This document shows positions 56,822-64,000 of a stretch of DNA of 64,000 nucleotides, piece after piece. How positions within the stretch are numbered: position 1 is the stretch's first letter; every line of letters starts with the position of its first letter. The translations under genes and the position numbers were made by a program. This DNA is from Paraburkholderia sabiae (GTDB lineage Bacteria; Pseudomonadota; Gammaproteobacteria; Burkholderiales; Burkholderiaceae): assembly GCF_030412785.1 (NCBI RefSeq), contig NZ_CP125295.1, positions 5,394,001 to 5,458,000 on the forward strand, given 5' to 3'. Below the pieces are notes generated by a model. That model worked only from the letters and a program-made list of their open reading frames with translations. It searched no databases and had not been told where the DNA came from.

Positions 56822-58474
56822 TCAAAGCTGCGCGGACAGGCGCTTGATCTCGCGATTCAGCACGCGCTCGTTATCGGAATAATCGATGGGCACGTCGATC
56901 ACATGCACGCCCGGCGTCGCGAAGCACTCGCGCAACAGCGGCGCGAGTTCCTCCGCCGATGCCACGCGATGTCCCTGCGCGCCGTAGCTTTCCGCGTAAT
57001 CGACGAAATCGGGGTTGCTGAGCATCATCCCGTAGTCCGGGAAATTCATGTTTTCCTGCTTCCAGCGGATCATGCCGAACGCATCGTCGCGCAGAATCAT
57101 CACGACGAGATCGAGCTTCAGCCGCACGGCCGTCTCCAGTTCCTGCGAATTCATCATGAAGCCGCCGTCGCCGCACACGGCCATCACCTTGCGCTCGGGA
57201 TGCACGATCTTCGTCGCGATCGCCGACGGCAGCCCCGCGCCCATCGACGCCAGCGCGTTGTCGAGCAGCAGCGAATTCGGCTCGTGCGCGCGGTAATACC
57301 GCGCGAACCAGATCTTGTACATGCCGTTGTCGAGACAGATGATGCCGTCCACCGGCGTCGTCTCGTACACGTCGTTGACGACGCGCACCGGGTACATCGG
57401 GAAGCGGTCGTCGTGCTGGCCCTTCGCCAGATGCGCTTCGAAATGCGCCTTGATCTCCTTGAAGCGCGCGAAGTCCCAGTGTTCGCCCTTGCCCTGCAGC
57501 GCTTCCTTCATCTGCCACACGGCGTTCGCGATATCGCCGACCACTTCGATCTGCGGGAAATACACCGTGTCGACTTCCGCGCCGAGGAAGTTCACGTGGA
57601 TCACGGTCTTCTCGTTGGCGTCCGCGCCGCGCATGAAGAACGGCGGTTTTTCGATCACATCGTGACCGACGTTGATGATGCAGTCGGCGTGATCGATCGC
57701 GCGGTGCACGAAGTCGCCGTCCGACAGCGTCGCGTTGCCGAGCCACAGCGGATGCGATTCGTCGATCACGCCCTTGCCCATCTGCGTCGTGAAGAACGGA
57801 ATGCCGATCTGGTCGACGAATTCGCGCAGCATCTTGCGCGTGGTCTTGCGGTTGCCGCCCGCGCCGATCATCAGCAGCGGATGCTTCGCCTCGACGATCG
57901 CTTTCACCGCGTGCTCGACGGCCTTTTCTTCGGCAACGGGACGGCGGCTGTAGCTCTTCGGAATCGGCTTGCCGTCGCCCTCTTCGTGCGCGACGTCTTC
58001 GGGCAGCTCAAGGTGGGTGGCGCCCGGGCGTTCTTCTTCGGCCTGGCGGAACGCCTCGCGCACCGACGCCGGAATATTGCCGATCGACACGATCTGCCGC
58101 GTGTACTTGGTGAGCGGCTCCATCATCCGCACGACGTCGACGATCTGGAAATGGCCCTGCTTGCTCGACTTGATCGGCTTCTGGCCGGTGACCATCAGCA
58201 TCGGCATGCCGCCGAGCTGCGCATACGCGGCGGCCGTCACGAAGTTGGTAGCGCCGGGGCCGAGCGTCGCGAGACAGACGCCCGTGCGTCCCGTCAGACG
58301 GCCATAGGTCGCGGCCATGAAACCGGCCGCCTGTTCATGGCGCGTGAGCACGAGTTTGATCTTGGAGCGGCGCAGCGATTCGAGGAGATCGAGATTTTCT
58401 TCGCCAGGAATGCCGAACACGTACTCGACGCCTTCAGCCTCCAGCGATTTGACGAACAGATCCGATGCTTTCAT
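56822..58474 (-). CDS. Thiamine-diphosphate enzyme, acetolactate synthase-like
   Basis: 550 aa TPP enzyme with the three-domain fold of acetolactate synthase large subunits. The catalytic Glu is in TRHEQAAGFMAATYGRLTGRTG (about 44-65), LATLGPGATN follows, and the TPP/metal motif is GDGGFMMNSQELETAVRL (about 427-444). No IlvN regulatory-subunit gene is nearby, and the partner is an aldehyde dehydrogenase, so a catabolic AlsS-like or decarboxylating role is more likely than branched-chain amino-acid synthesis. The ATG at 58474 is the conserved start. Confidence 0.85.
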   Translation of the reverse strand: MKASDLFVKSLEAEGVEYVFGIPGEENLDLLESLRRSKIKLVLTRHEQAAGFMAATYGRLTGRTGVCLATLGPGATNFVTAAAYAQLGGMPMLMVTGQKPIKSSKQGHFQIVDVVRMMEPLTKYTRQIVSIGNIPASVREAFRQAEEERPGATHLELPEDVAHEEGDGKPIPKSYSRRPVAEEKAVEHAVKAIVEAKHPLLMIGAGGNRKTTRKMLREFVDQIGIPFFTTQMGKGVIDESHPLWLGNATLSDGDFVHRAIDHADCIINVGHDVIEKPPFFMRGADANEKTVIHVNFLGAEVDTVYFPQIEVVGDIANAVWQMKEALQGKGEHWDFARFKEIKAHFEAHLAKGQHDDRFPMYPVRVVNDVYETTPVDGIICLDNGMYKIWFARYYRAHEPNSLLLDNALASMGAGLPSAIATKIVHPERKVMAVCGDGGFMMNSQELETAVRLKLDLVVMILRDDAFGMIRWKQENMNFPDYGMMLSNPDFVDYAESYGAQGHRVASAEELAPLLRECFATPGVHVIDVPIDYSDNERVLNREIKRLSAQL

Positions 58475-58689
58475 GGGAAGGTCTCGCTTGACCAACGAAC
58501 GCAGACCGGGCCGTCACAAGTCGATTCAACGGCACGCGGACAAGGATGATCGAAAACGATGACAGCCGCGCCGATGCATCGATACGGGGCGCGGCCAGTG
58601 CGTGGCACACAGCTTACTACCGCAGGCAAAAACGTGTCGCTTTGCGGGCAGGCCGGGCGGCCTGGCGGCTAAAAGATATCAGGAAGGTA

Positions 58690-59061
58690 TTAGCGGACGA
58701 TGGTCACGCAATCGGACAGCAGCGGCGGCGCGTCCTCGCCGAGCATCGCATCGTAGAGCGTGGCCTGCGGACCCTTGGTCCACCACGTATAGCTGCCCGC
58801 CTGATACTTCGCACCCGAGCCGGACATTACGTTGACGAACAGCATCTGCTTGCCTTTCACCGGCAGCACCGCGAAGCTCTGACCGTTGGTTGCGTTCAGA
58901 TAGGTGACCTGGAGAATGCGGCCCGTTGCGCAGGTGTATTTCTGCGTCACGCGATGCGCGGTCCGGATATCGGGCAACGGCAACAAGTCTGCGGCACTGG
59001 CCACGCCCGATGCGGCAACCAACGCCAGCACGCCCAACCCTGCACACCACCGTCTGCTCAT
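58690..59061 (-). CDS. MliC-family periplasmic protein (lysozyme-inhibitor-like)
   Basis: 123 aa. An N-terminal signal peptide (MSRRWCAGLGVLALVAASGVASA) is followed by a mature domain of the MliC / C-type lysozyme inhibitor family: KYTCATGRILQVTYLNATNGQSFAVLP, then GSGAKYQAGSYTWWTKGPQATLYD, with two Cys (YTC and SDC) suited to a disulfide. It has no lipobox Cys after the signal, so it is probably soluble periplasmic. The upstream in-frame codons look non-coding. Family members protect the cell wall from host lysozyme. Confidence 0.8.
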   Translation of the reverse strand: MSRRWCAGLGVLALVAASGVASAADLLPLPDIRTAHRVTQKYTCATGRILQVTYLNATNGQSFAVLPVKGKQMLFVNVMSGSGAKYQAGSYTWWTKGPQATLYDAMLGEDAPPLLSDCVTIVR

Positions 59062-59129
59062 CGAATGCCTCGTTTCCTGTCGCGGTCCTGGTATGACTGC
59101 ACGATTGGGGAGAAGTTTGCGATGACCAG

Positions 59130-59333
59130 TTACGGATCGATGACGTCGGCGCACGCATCCGTCGGCGCAGCGGCGACGTGGCCGACGACAGGAACGATCT
59201 TCAGCCCCGCCGACGCAATCCGGCACGGCGCAGCAGCCAGCCCGCAGCCGCTCAACGACGTCATCATTGCAATCGCGGCTGTGAGCAGCGCGACGCGCCG
59301 CACGAATCCGCTGTCCTTCTGTCTGGCTTTCAC
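59130..59333 (-). CDS. Small lipoprotein (DUF6726-like)
   Basis: 67 aa with a GTG start (59333) placed eight bases after GGGAG. The N-terminus is basic (MKARQKDSGFVRR), then a hydrophobic helix and a lipobox LSGC, so a lipid-modified Cys near residue 30. The mature part (GLAAAPCRIASAGLKIVPVVGHVAAAPTDACADVIDP) has two more Cys. It resembles the small DUF6726 lipoproteins of Burkholderia as I recall them. It lies between purT and the MliC-like gene; function unknown. Confidence 0.75.
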   Translation of the reverse strand: MKARQKDSGFVRRVALLTAAIAMMTSLSGCGLAAAPCRIASAGLKIVPVVGHVAAAPTDACADVIDP

Positions 59334-59374
59334 GCTCACCGCTCCCTGCCGCCTGCTTCGCTGCGCGGCCCTGC

Positions 59375-60589
59375 TTATTTCGCCGACACCGGCTTGACGG
59401 CCGCTGCCGCCTGCTTCGCGCGCTGCAGCGCTTCGCCGATATCGCCCGCCGTCGCCAGCGCCACGCCCATGCGGCGCTTGACGAAGCTCTCCGGCTTGCC
59501 GAACAGCCGCAGATCCGCGCCCGGCACGGCGAGCGCCTGCGCGACGCCTTCGAACGCGATGCCCGTTTCGTCGAGCCCGCCGTAGATCACGGCCGAGGCG
59601 CCCGGCGCGAGCAAGGTCGTGTCGACGGGGAGACCGAGAATCGCGCGAGCATGCAGTTCGAACTCGGACAGACGCTGCGACGCGAGCGTGACGAGCCCCG
59701 TGTCGTGCGGACGCGGGCTCACTTCCGAGAACCATACGTCATCGCCGCGCACGAAAAGTTCCACGCCGAACAGGCCGCGGCCGCCGAGCGCCGTCGTGAC
59801 CTTGTCGGCGATCTCACGCGACTTTTCGAGCGCGCGCGGGCTCATCGGCTGCGGCTGCCACGACTCGACGTAATCGCCCGCCACCTGCACGTGGCCGATC
59901 GGCTCGCAGAAATACGTGGCCGTCTGCTGCGTGGCGGGGTCGATCGCGCGCACGGTCAGCTGCGTGATCTCGTATTCGAAGTTGATGAAGCCCTCGACGA
60001 TCACGCGTCCGTGATTCACGCGGCCGCCCGCCATCGCGTACTGCCAGGCCGGTTCGACGTCGGAGTCGCTGCGCAGCACCGACTGCCCCTTGCCCGACGA
60101 CGACATCACCGGCTTCACGACGCACGGATAGCCGACCTTCGCGATGCCCGCCTTCAGTTCGTCGACGGAATCGGCGAATGCGTACGGCGACGTCGGCAGG
60201 CCGAGTTCTTCGGCAGCGAGGCGGCGGATGCCTTCACGGTTCATCGTCAGTTGCGTGGCGCGCGCCGTCGGGATCACTTCGGCGACGCCTTCCGTTTCGA
60301 TCGCGGCGAGCGCGTCGGTGGCGATGGCCTCGATTTCAGGGACGATCAGGTGCGGCTGCTCTTCTTCGACGAGCGCGCGCAGCGCCTTCGGGTCCGTCAT
60401 GTCGATCACGTGCGCGCGGTGCGCGACCTGATGCCCCGGCGCGTTCGGATAACGGTCGACCGCGATCACTTCGACGCCGAGCCGCTGCAGCGCGATGATC
60501 ACTTCCTTGCCCAGTTCGCCCGCGCCGAGCAGCATGACGCGCGTAGCCGAGGTCGAAAGCGGTGTGCCGATGCGTTGGCCGATCTGCAT
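59375..60589 (-). CDS. purT: Formate-dependent phosphoribosylglycinamide formyltransferase
   Basis: 404 aa ATP-grasp enzyme formylating GAR with formate and ATP, the folate-independent alternative to PurN. Features: [31 protein letters not shown] at the start, the ATP-grasp [16 protein letters not shown] (about 153-168), [17 protein letters not shown] and [17 protein letters not shown]. The frame is open far upstream, but the ATG at 60589 begins the conserved protein. Confidence 0.96.
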   Translation of the reverse strand: MQIGQRIGTPLSTSATRVMLLGAGELGKEVIIALQRLGVEVIAVDRYPNAPGHQVAHRAHVIDMTDPKALRALVEEEQPHLIVPEIEAIATDALAAIETEGVAEVIPTARATQLTMNREGIRRLAAEELGLPTSPYAFADSVDELKAGIAKVGYPCVVKPVMSSSGKGQSVLRSDSDVEPAWQYAMAGGRVNHGRVIVEGFINFEYEITQLTVRAIDPATQQTATYFCEPIGHVQVAGDYVESWQPQPMSPRALEKSREIADKVTTALGGRGLFGVELFVRGDDVWFSEVSPRPHDTGLVTLASQRLSEFELHARAILGLPVDTTLLAPGASAVIYGGLDETGIAFEGVAQALAVPGADLRLFGKPESFVKRRMGVALATAGDIGEALQRAKQAAAAVKPVSAK

Positions 60590-60859
60590 GGAAGCTCCAG
60601 AGAATTTGTGACAAATGCGGGTGGAATGAATGACTGCGGCGATGTTAACATGCGCGGCCCCTGCGGCTACGCCTGCCGCGTGCCGATAACCCGTGATGGA
60701 CGTTTGTTGTCGACCATTGTGACCGGCTGCGCTTCGAGGCGGCTGTCGCGGCACCGATGCACATTTGCCTATGCCTTTCGTCACCCGCGTTTGCGCTCGC
60801 ATGCGGCAAGCGTAGTGCGATACCCTTACGCCTTCGCCAGTTTAGAGAGGAACGACGAT

Positions 60860-61453
60860 ATGCAGCCCACGTCTGCCACGCAACGCGACGCGCGTTCGAG
60901 CGCCACACCCGATGCATCGTCGAATGCACCTGACGCTGCCGTCCGGGCGTCGCTGCGCCGGCGCGCAGGCGCGGCGCTGGCCGTCGTGTCGATCGCCGCA
61001 CTCGCCGCCTGCTCGATGCCGAAGCACCTCGATTCGGAAGCGCCGCCGCCCGACCCGTTCAACCCTGCGGCCACCCAACTGCTCGACAACACCGACTGGC
61101 AGCTGACGGGCTGGAAGCTCGCGGCGGGCGGCACGCGCGACGTGCCGGGCAACGCGGACGGCGAGCCGGTCACGCTCGTGCTATCGACGGAAACGGGCCA
61201 GCGGCGGGCCAGCGGCTTTTCGGGCTGCAACCGCTACACGGGCACTTACGTGCTCCACGACGGCAAGCTGAGCTTCGGCCCGCTGGCGGGCACGCGCATG
61301 GCGTGCGCGACGCCGGGCGGCAAGATCGAAGGCGCGTATCTCGACGCACTCGCGCATATCGAACACTCGGGCGTCGACATGCGCAAGCCGCAGCAGCTTG
61401 AACTGATTCTCGGTAACGGCGACACGCTGGTGTTCGCGCGGCGCGGCCAATGA
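60860..61453 (+). CDS. META-domain lipoprotein (HslJ-like)
   Basis: 197 aa. The N-terminal ~45 residues are a long Ser/Ala-rich lead, then a basic-hydrophobic segment ending in the lipobox LAAC (Cys near residue 53). The C-terminal META domain starts DNTDWQLTGWKLA and contains RASGFSGCNRYTGTYVLHDGKLSFGPLAGTRMAC and LELILGNGDTLVF. GAGAGG sits before the ATG. The lead before the signal region is long, so the true start might be an internal codon. META/HslJ proteins are outer-membrane-associated and linked to novobiocin or stress resistance. Confidence 0.82.
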   Translation: MQPTSATQRDARSSATPDASSNAPDAAVRASLRRRAGAALAVVSIAALAACSMPKHLDSEAPPPDPFNPAATQLLDNTDWQLTGWKLAAGGTRDVPGNADGEPVTLVLSTETGQRRASGFSGCNRYTGTYVLHDGKLSFGPLAGTRMACATPGGKIEGAYLDALAHIEHSGVDMRKPQQLELILGNGDTLVFARRGQ

Positions 61454-61559
61454 GTGCGTGTCCGGCGAGCATCGGCAGCCTCGGCGCACGCCTGCGAAGC
61501 GGAATGCTTCGCCCGGTTAAACTCGACGGCTCGCGCGTTTGCGCATCCGTCATTCGTTG

Positions 61560-64000
61560 ATGTCTAGCATGCAAACGGTAGTTTTCGGCTGGTTCGGCGC
61601 TTCCGCCGTCTGGTTTCTTCCCTTGTTGTGGCGTCTCGTGAAATCCGCGCTGCCGGGCGGTGCGGGCCTGCGCGGCCCCGGCACGATCCGGCTGTGGCTC
61701 GGCTTTCTCTGCGTGCTGATCGCGAGCTGCACGCTGGAGGCGTCGCTCGTCAACGTGCAGGGCGTCGACGGATTGGGGCATGCGCTGTCGACGGGATTCA
61801 CGCATCTGCTGGGCCGCGTCGCGACGCCGCTCGTGATGCTCGGCCTGTTCCTGATTTCGCTGCCGTGGCTGATCGGATTTCGGTGGACGTCGTTCGTCGG
61901 CTGGGCCAACGACGCGTTCGGCCTCGGCTTCGCGCGCCGCAGTCGCGACGAGGAGCCGCGCAGCCACGCACGCGCCGCCGCCGTCGAGTCGACGCCTTCA
62001 CACAGCAGCGCGCCCATCAACACGATGGCGCCGAAAACTAACGGGCGCTATGCGCGGCCGACCGTCTGGCGGCCGCCTTCGACGACGGCAACGCGCGGTG
62101 CGGCTGCCGCGGGCGCAGTGGGCATGGCAGGCGAAGCGATGGGAATGTCGGGCAGCGCAGGCGTGACACGCCATGCTGCGGCCGGCGCACCGTCGGGCGT
62201 TGCGGGTAGCCAGACGTCGAATCGCAGCACGAGCCGCCCTACCTCCTGGACACCCTCCGAGCCTGTCGCGCCTGTCGGCTGGCTCGCGCCCGATGCGGCG
62301 CGCGCGCATTCACGCGAAAGCGCTCCCGTCACGATGGAAGCCGCGCGTGTCGCGTCCACGCCACCGACCGTGTTCGGCAGCACGGCCGCGCTGCAATCGT
62401 CGAAAGCGGCGGCAGCCCAAGCCGCGGCCCGCAGCGTGTCGGTGAATCCTGCCGTGACGTCGGCCCGCTCGGCGTCGTTACGCTCGGCGGGACTCTCGCA
62501 GAGCCGTCAGGCGATGTCGTCCGGTTCCACGATGCACACCGCGCACACCGCGCAGACGCGCCTCGGCACGGCATCGTCGGGATCGCCGGCGATGCGTCCG
62601 AACACGCCGAATCTCAAGGTGCCCGCTTACACGCGAGCCAATCAGCCCGCACAGCCTGCCGCGCCGGCGGCGAGCGTGCAGGAGACCTTGCGCAGCATCG
62701 AGGAAAACGCGGCGCGCTGGACGACGCTGGCGGGCGCGAGCCTCGCCCGCCGCACGGCCAGCGATCCGGCGAAGGTCGCCGGGGTGCGTAACGAGTCGGT
62801 ATCGGATATGGCTGCGATGGGCGATGCACCGGTTGTGGCGGCTTCGGCGAGCGTCGCTGGTGTGTCGGGCGCGCCTGCGGTTGCGGGCGCAGCAGCCGTT
62901 GCCGCCGTCGATCAGGCCGTATCGGCGCTCGAAGCGGCTATCGCTGGCGCGCATGAAGCAGCGGCGACGCCTGCTTCGGATGCGCCGCTGCAAACGCCTG
63001 TTGCGACCGTTGCGTTGGCCGATCCCGAGCCGGTTGCAGCGCTACTGCCCTCGAACGTGACGCCGATCGCGGAAGCAGCCGCGCTCGCGTCCACTGTGAT
63101 GGCTGTCGAGCCAGCCCATGAAGACAATGACACGGATGTCGCGCTCGTAGACGAGCCGGAAGCGCCGGTCGTCGCGAATACATCCGAAACGCAAGCCGAA
63201 GAAGTGACGGCCCACGTCGAGGTGCAAGCGCAAACCACTGCCCCGGATCACGACGCCGAGAGCACAGAGTCCGACGTCACTGATGTCATTCCGGCAGCTG
63301 TCGTCGCGCCTTCGATAGCTGCGCCGACGGAACCGCAAACATCGACGAGTACAGCGCAAGCCGAGACACCCTCGGTCGAATTCGCACCGGCCGGTTCAAC
63401 CGCGACCGAATCGCAAGCCGCAACAACGCAGCAGCCCGACGAAGACGCAGCCAGCCAACCGGATTCGCTCGCTGCTGTCATCGCCGATGAAACGACGGCG
63501 TCGACAGCAGACGAACCCGCGCCAGTCGCACCGTGGGATGCGATCACGCAATCCGTGACGCAGTTGCGCGCCGCTTCGGCCAGCGCTCCCGTCATGCAGC
63601 CGAATCAGGCGCCGGTATCGAACGCGCCTGCGTACAGCGTCGTTCCGCTTCACACTGACGACGAGTCGTCCGACGCCGAGGAAACATCGACGGACAACGA
63701 ACCCGAAGCGCCTACGAACATCGTGCGTTTCCCGTTCGCAGCGGCACCCGTTGCACCGGCGTCCGAGGAGAACCTCGCGGACAGCCCTGCCGTCCACGAG
63801 CAAAACGACGCACAAGAGCCAGTTCCGCAACCGGACGAGCAGGACGTACCGGACGCACAACAAGACACCACGCCGCCCGCCGCACCCCGCCCTGCCGTAC
63901 GCGGCCATAGCGGACCTGCTTTCGAATTCCACGCGCCTTCGGCCTCGCACATCGAACTGCCGACGCTCGATCTTCTCGCGCCCGCATCGTCGGATGCCGA
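61560..64000 (+). CDS. ftsK: DNA translocase FtsK, N-terminal part (runs off the window)
   Basis: 813 codons without a stop to the window edge. The N-terminus has three clear hydrophobic segments (about 7-26, 41-60 and 78-100) with LWLGFLCVLIASCTLEASL and TPLVMLGLFLISLPWLIGFRW, as in the FtsK membrane domain of Burkholderia. After about residue 130 there is a very long Ala/Thr/Ser/Pro-rich, then acidic linker. Near the edge ELPTLDLLAPASSDA matches the segment that precedes the alpha/beta motor domains in FtsK. The motor and gamma domains should follow beyond 64000. An ATG three codons in (61569) is an alternative start. FtsK moves DNA at the division septum and activates XerCD at dif. Confidence 0.85.
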   Translation, partial: MSSMQTVVFGWFGASAVWFLPLLWRLVKSALPGGAGLRGPGTIRLWLGFLCVLIASCTLEASLVNVQGVDGLGHALSTGFTHLLGRVATPLVMLGLFLISLPWLIGFRWTSFVGWANDAFGLGFARRSRDEEPRSHARAAAVESTPSHSSAPINTMAPKTNGRYARPTVWRPPSTTATRGAAAAGAVGMAGEAMGMSGSAGVTRHAAAGAPSGVAGSQTSNRSTSRPTSWTPSEPVAPVGWLAPDAARAHSRESAPVTMEAARVASTPPTVFGSTAALQSSKAAAAQAAARSVSVNPAVTSARSASLRSAGLSQSRQAMSSGSTMHTAHTAQTRLGTASSGSPAMRPNTPNLKVPAYTRANQPAQPAAPAASVQETLRSIEENAARWTTLAGASLARRTASDPAKVAGVRNESVSDMAAMGDAPVVAASASVAGVSGAPAVAGAAAVAAVDQAVSALEAAIAGAHEAAATPASDAPLQTPVATVALADPEPVAALLPSNVTPIAEAAALASTVMAVEPAHEDNDTDVALVDEPEAPVVANTSETQAEEVTAHVEVQAQTTAPDHDAESTESDVTDVIPAAVVAPSIAAPTEPQTSTSTAQAETPSVEFAPAGSTATESQAATTQQPDEDAASQPDSLAAVIADETTASTADEPAPVAPWDAITQSVTQLRAASASAPVMQPNQAPVSNAPAYSVVPLHTDDESSDAEETSTDNEPEAPTNIVRFPFAAAPVAPASEENLADSPAVHEQNDAQEPVPQPDEQDVPDAQQDTTPPAAPRPAVRGHSGPAFEFHAPSASHIELPTLDLLAPASSDA

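Noticed and set aside
1..64000. CRISPR arrays, tRNA or rRNA genes
   Set aside because: No regularly spaced short direct repeats and no cloverleaf or rRNA-like stretches were seen by eye; a tRNAscan or covariance search would be needed to exclude a tRNA firmly.

Overview
This is a chromosomal window of about 64 kb with high GC and strongly GC-ending codons. Gene content and order point to Burkholderiaceae, most likely Paraburkholderia or a close relative. The evidence is the housekeeping run purD-hemF-nadD-rsfS-rlmH-maf-rng, the msbA / core glycosyltransferase / dnaE neighbourhood, and family resemblance of most proteins to Burkholderia orthologues. I see no rRNA, tRNA, CRISPR, prophage or transposase.

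Layout. 0.5-5.6 kb: a leftward operon for a ribose/galactofuranose-type sugar ABC importer with its LacI-type repressor and two matching operators. 5.9-8.6 kb: a PlcP-like metallophosphatase, an Agt-like glycosyltransferase and diacylglycerol kinase, a set that suits phospholipid remodelling. 9.4-13.7 kb: TetR regulator, LOG-family protein, SDR and a GT39 membrane glycosyltransferase. 13.7-18.9 kb (leftward): DUF924, AlaX tRNA editing, truncated haemoglobin, a large FtsX-type permease without its ATPase, and DUF4126. 19.7-20.1 kb: a Gdx/SugE exporter under a guanidine-II riboswitch. 20.2-29.2 kb (leftward): the K+-importing Kdp system, with kdpFABC preceded by a tiny membrane ORF and separated from kdpDE by a repeat. 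29.3-32.5 kb: quinone oxidoreductase, methylglyoxal synthase, an SDR lacking YxxxK, and upp. 33.5-42.1 kb: yebC, purD, hemF, nadD, rsfS, rlmH, maf, rng and three small unknown genes. 42.1-47.6 kb: LPS genes (O-antigen ligase-like, GT4, msbA, WaaE-like GT2). 47.7-54.9 kb: dnaE, trhO, gluQ, rhlE. 55.3-64 kb: an aldehyde dehydrogenase plus acetolactate-synthase-like pair, a MliC-type protein, a small lipoprotein, purT, a META lipoprotein, and the 5' part of ftsK running off the end.

The most unusual feature is a family of five long, imperfectly palindromic, apparently non-coding elements. The inner core is about 460 bp in three copies and about 590 bp in a fourth; with flanking arms each is about 650-730 bp. 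They lie at 1-486 (cut by the window edge), 8620-9303, 19044-19702, 23750-24416 and 32528-33260. Each lies immediately 3' of a stop codon, and in three cases the stop codon is part of the same TTAGTGG-T-run sequence. The four comparable copies all face the same way relative to the gene they follow. The strand running into the element is G+T rich on either side. One copy has the same outer shell but a different core. Translations of these elements look like proteins but are repeat artefacts.
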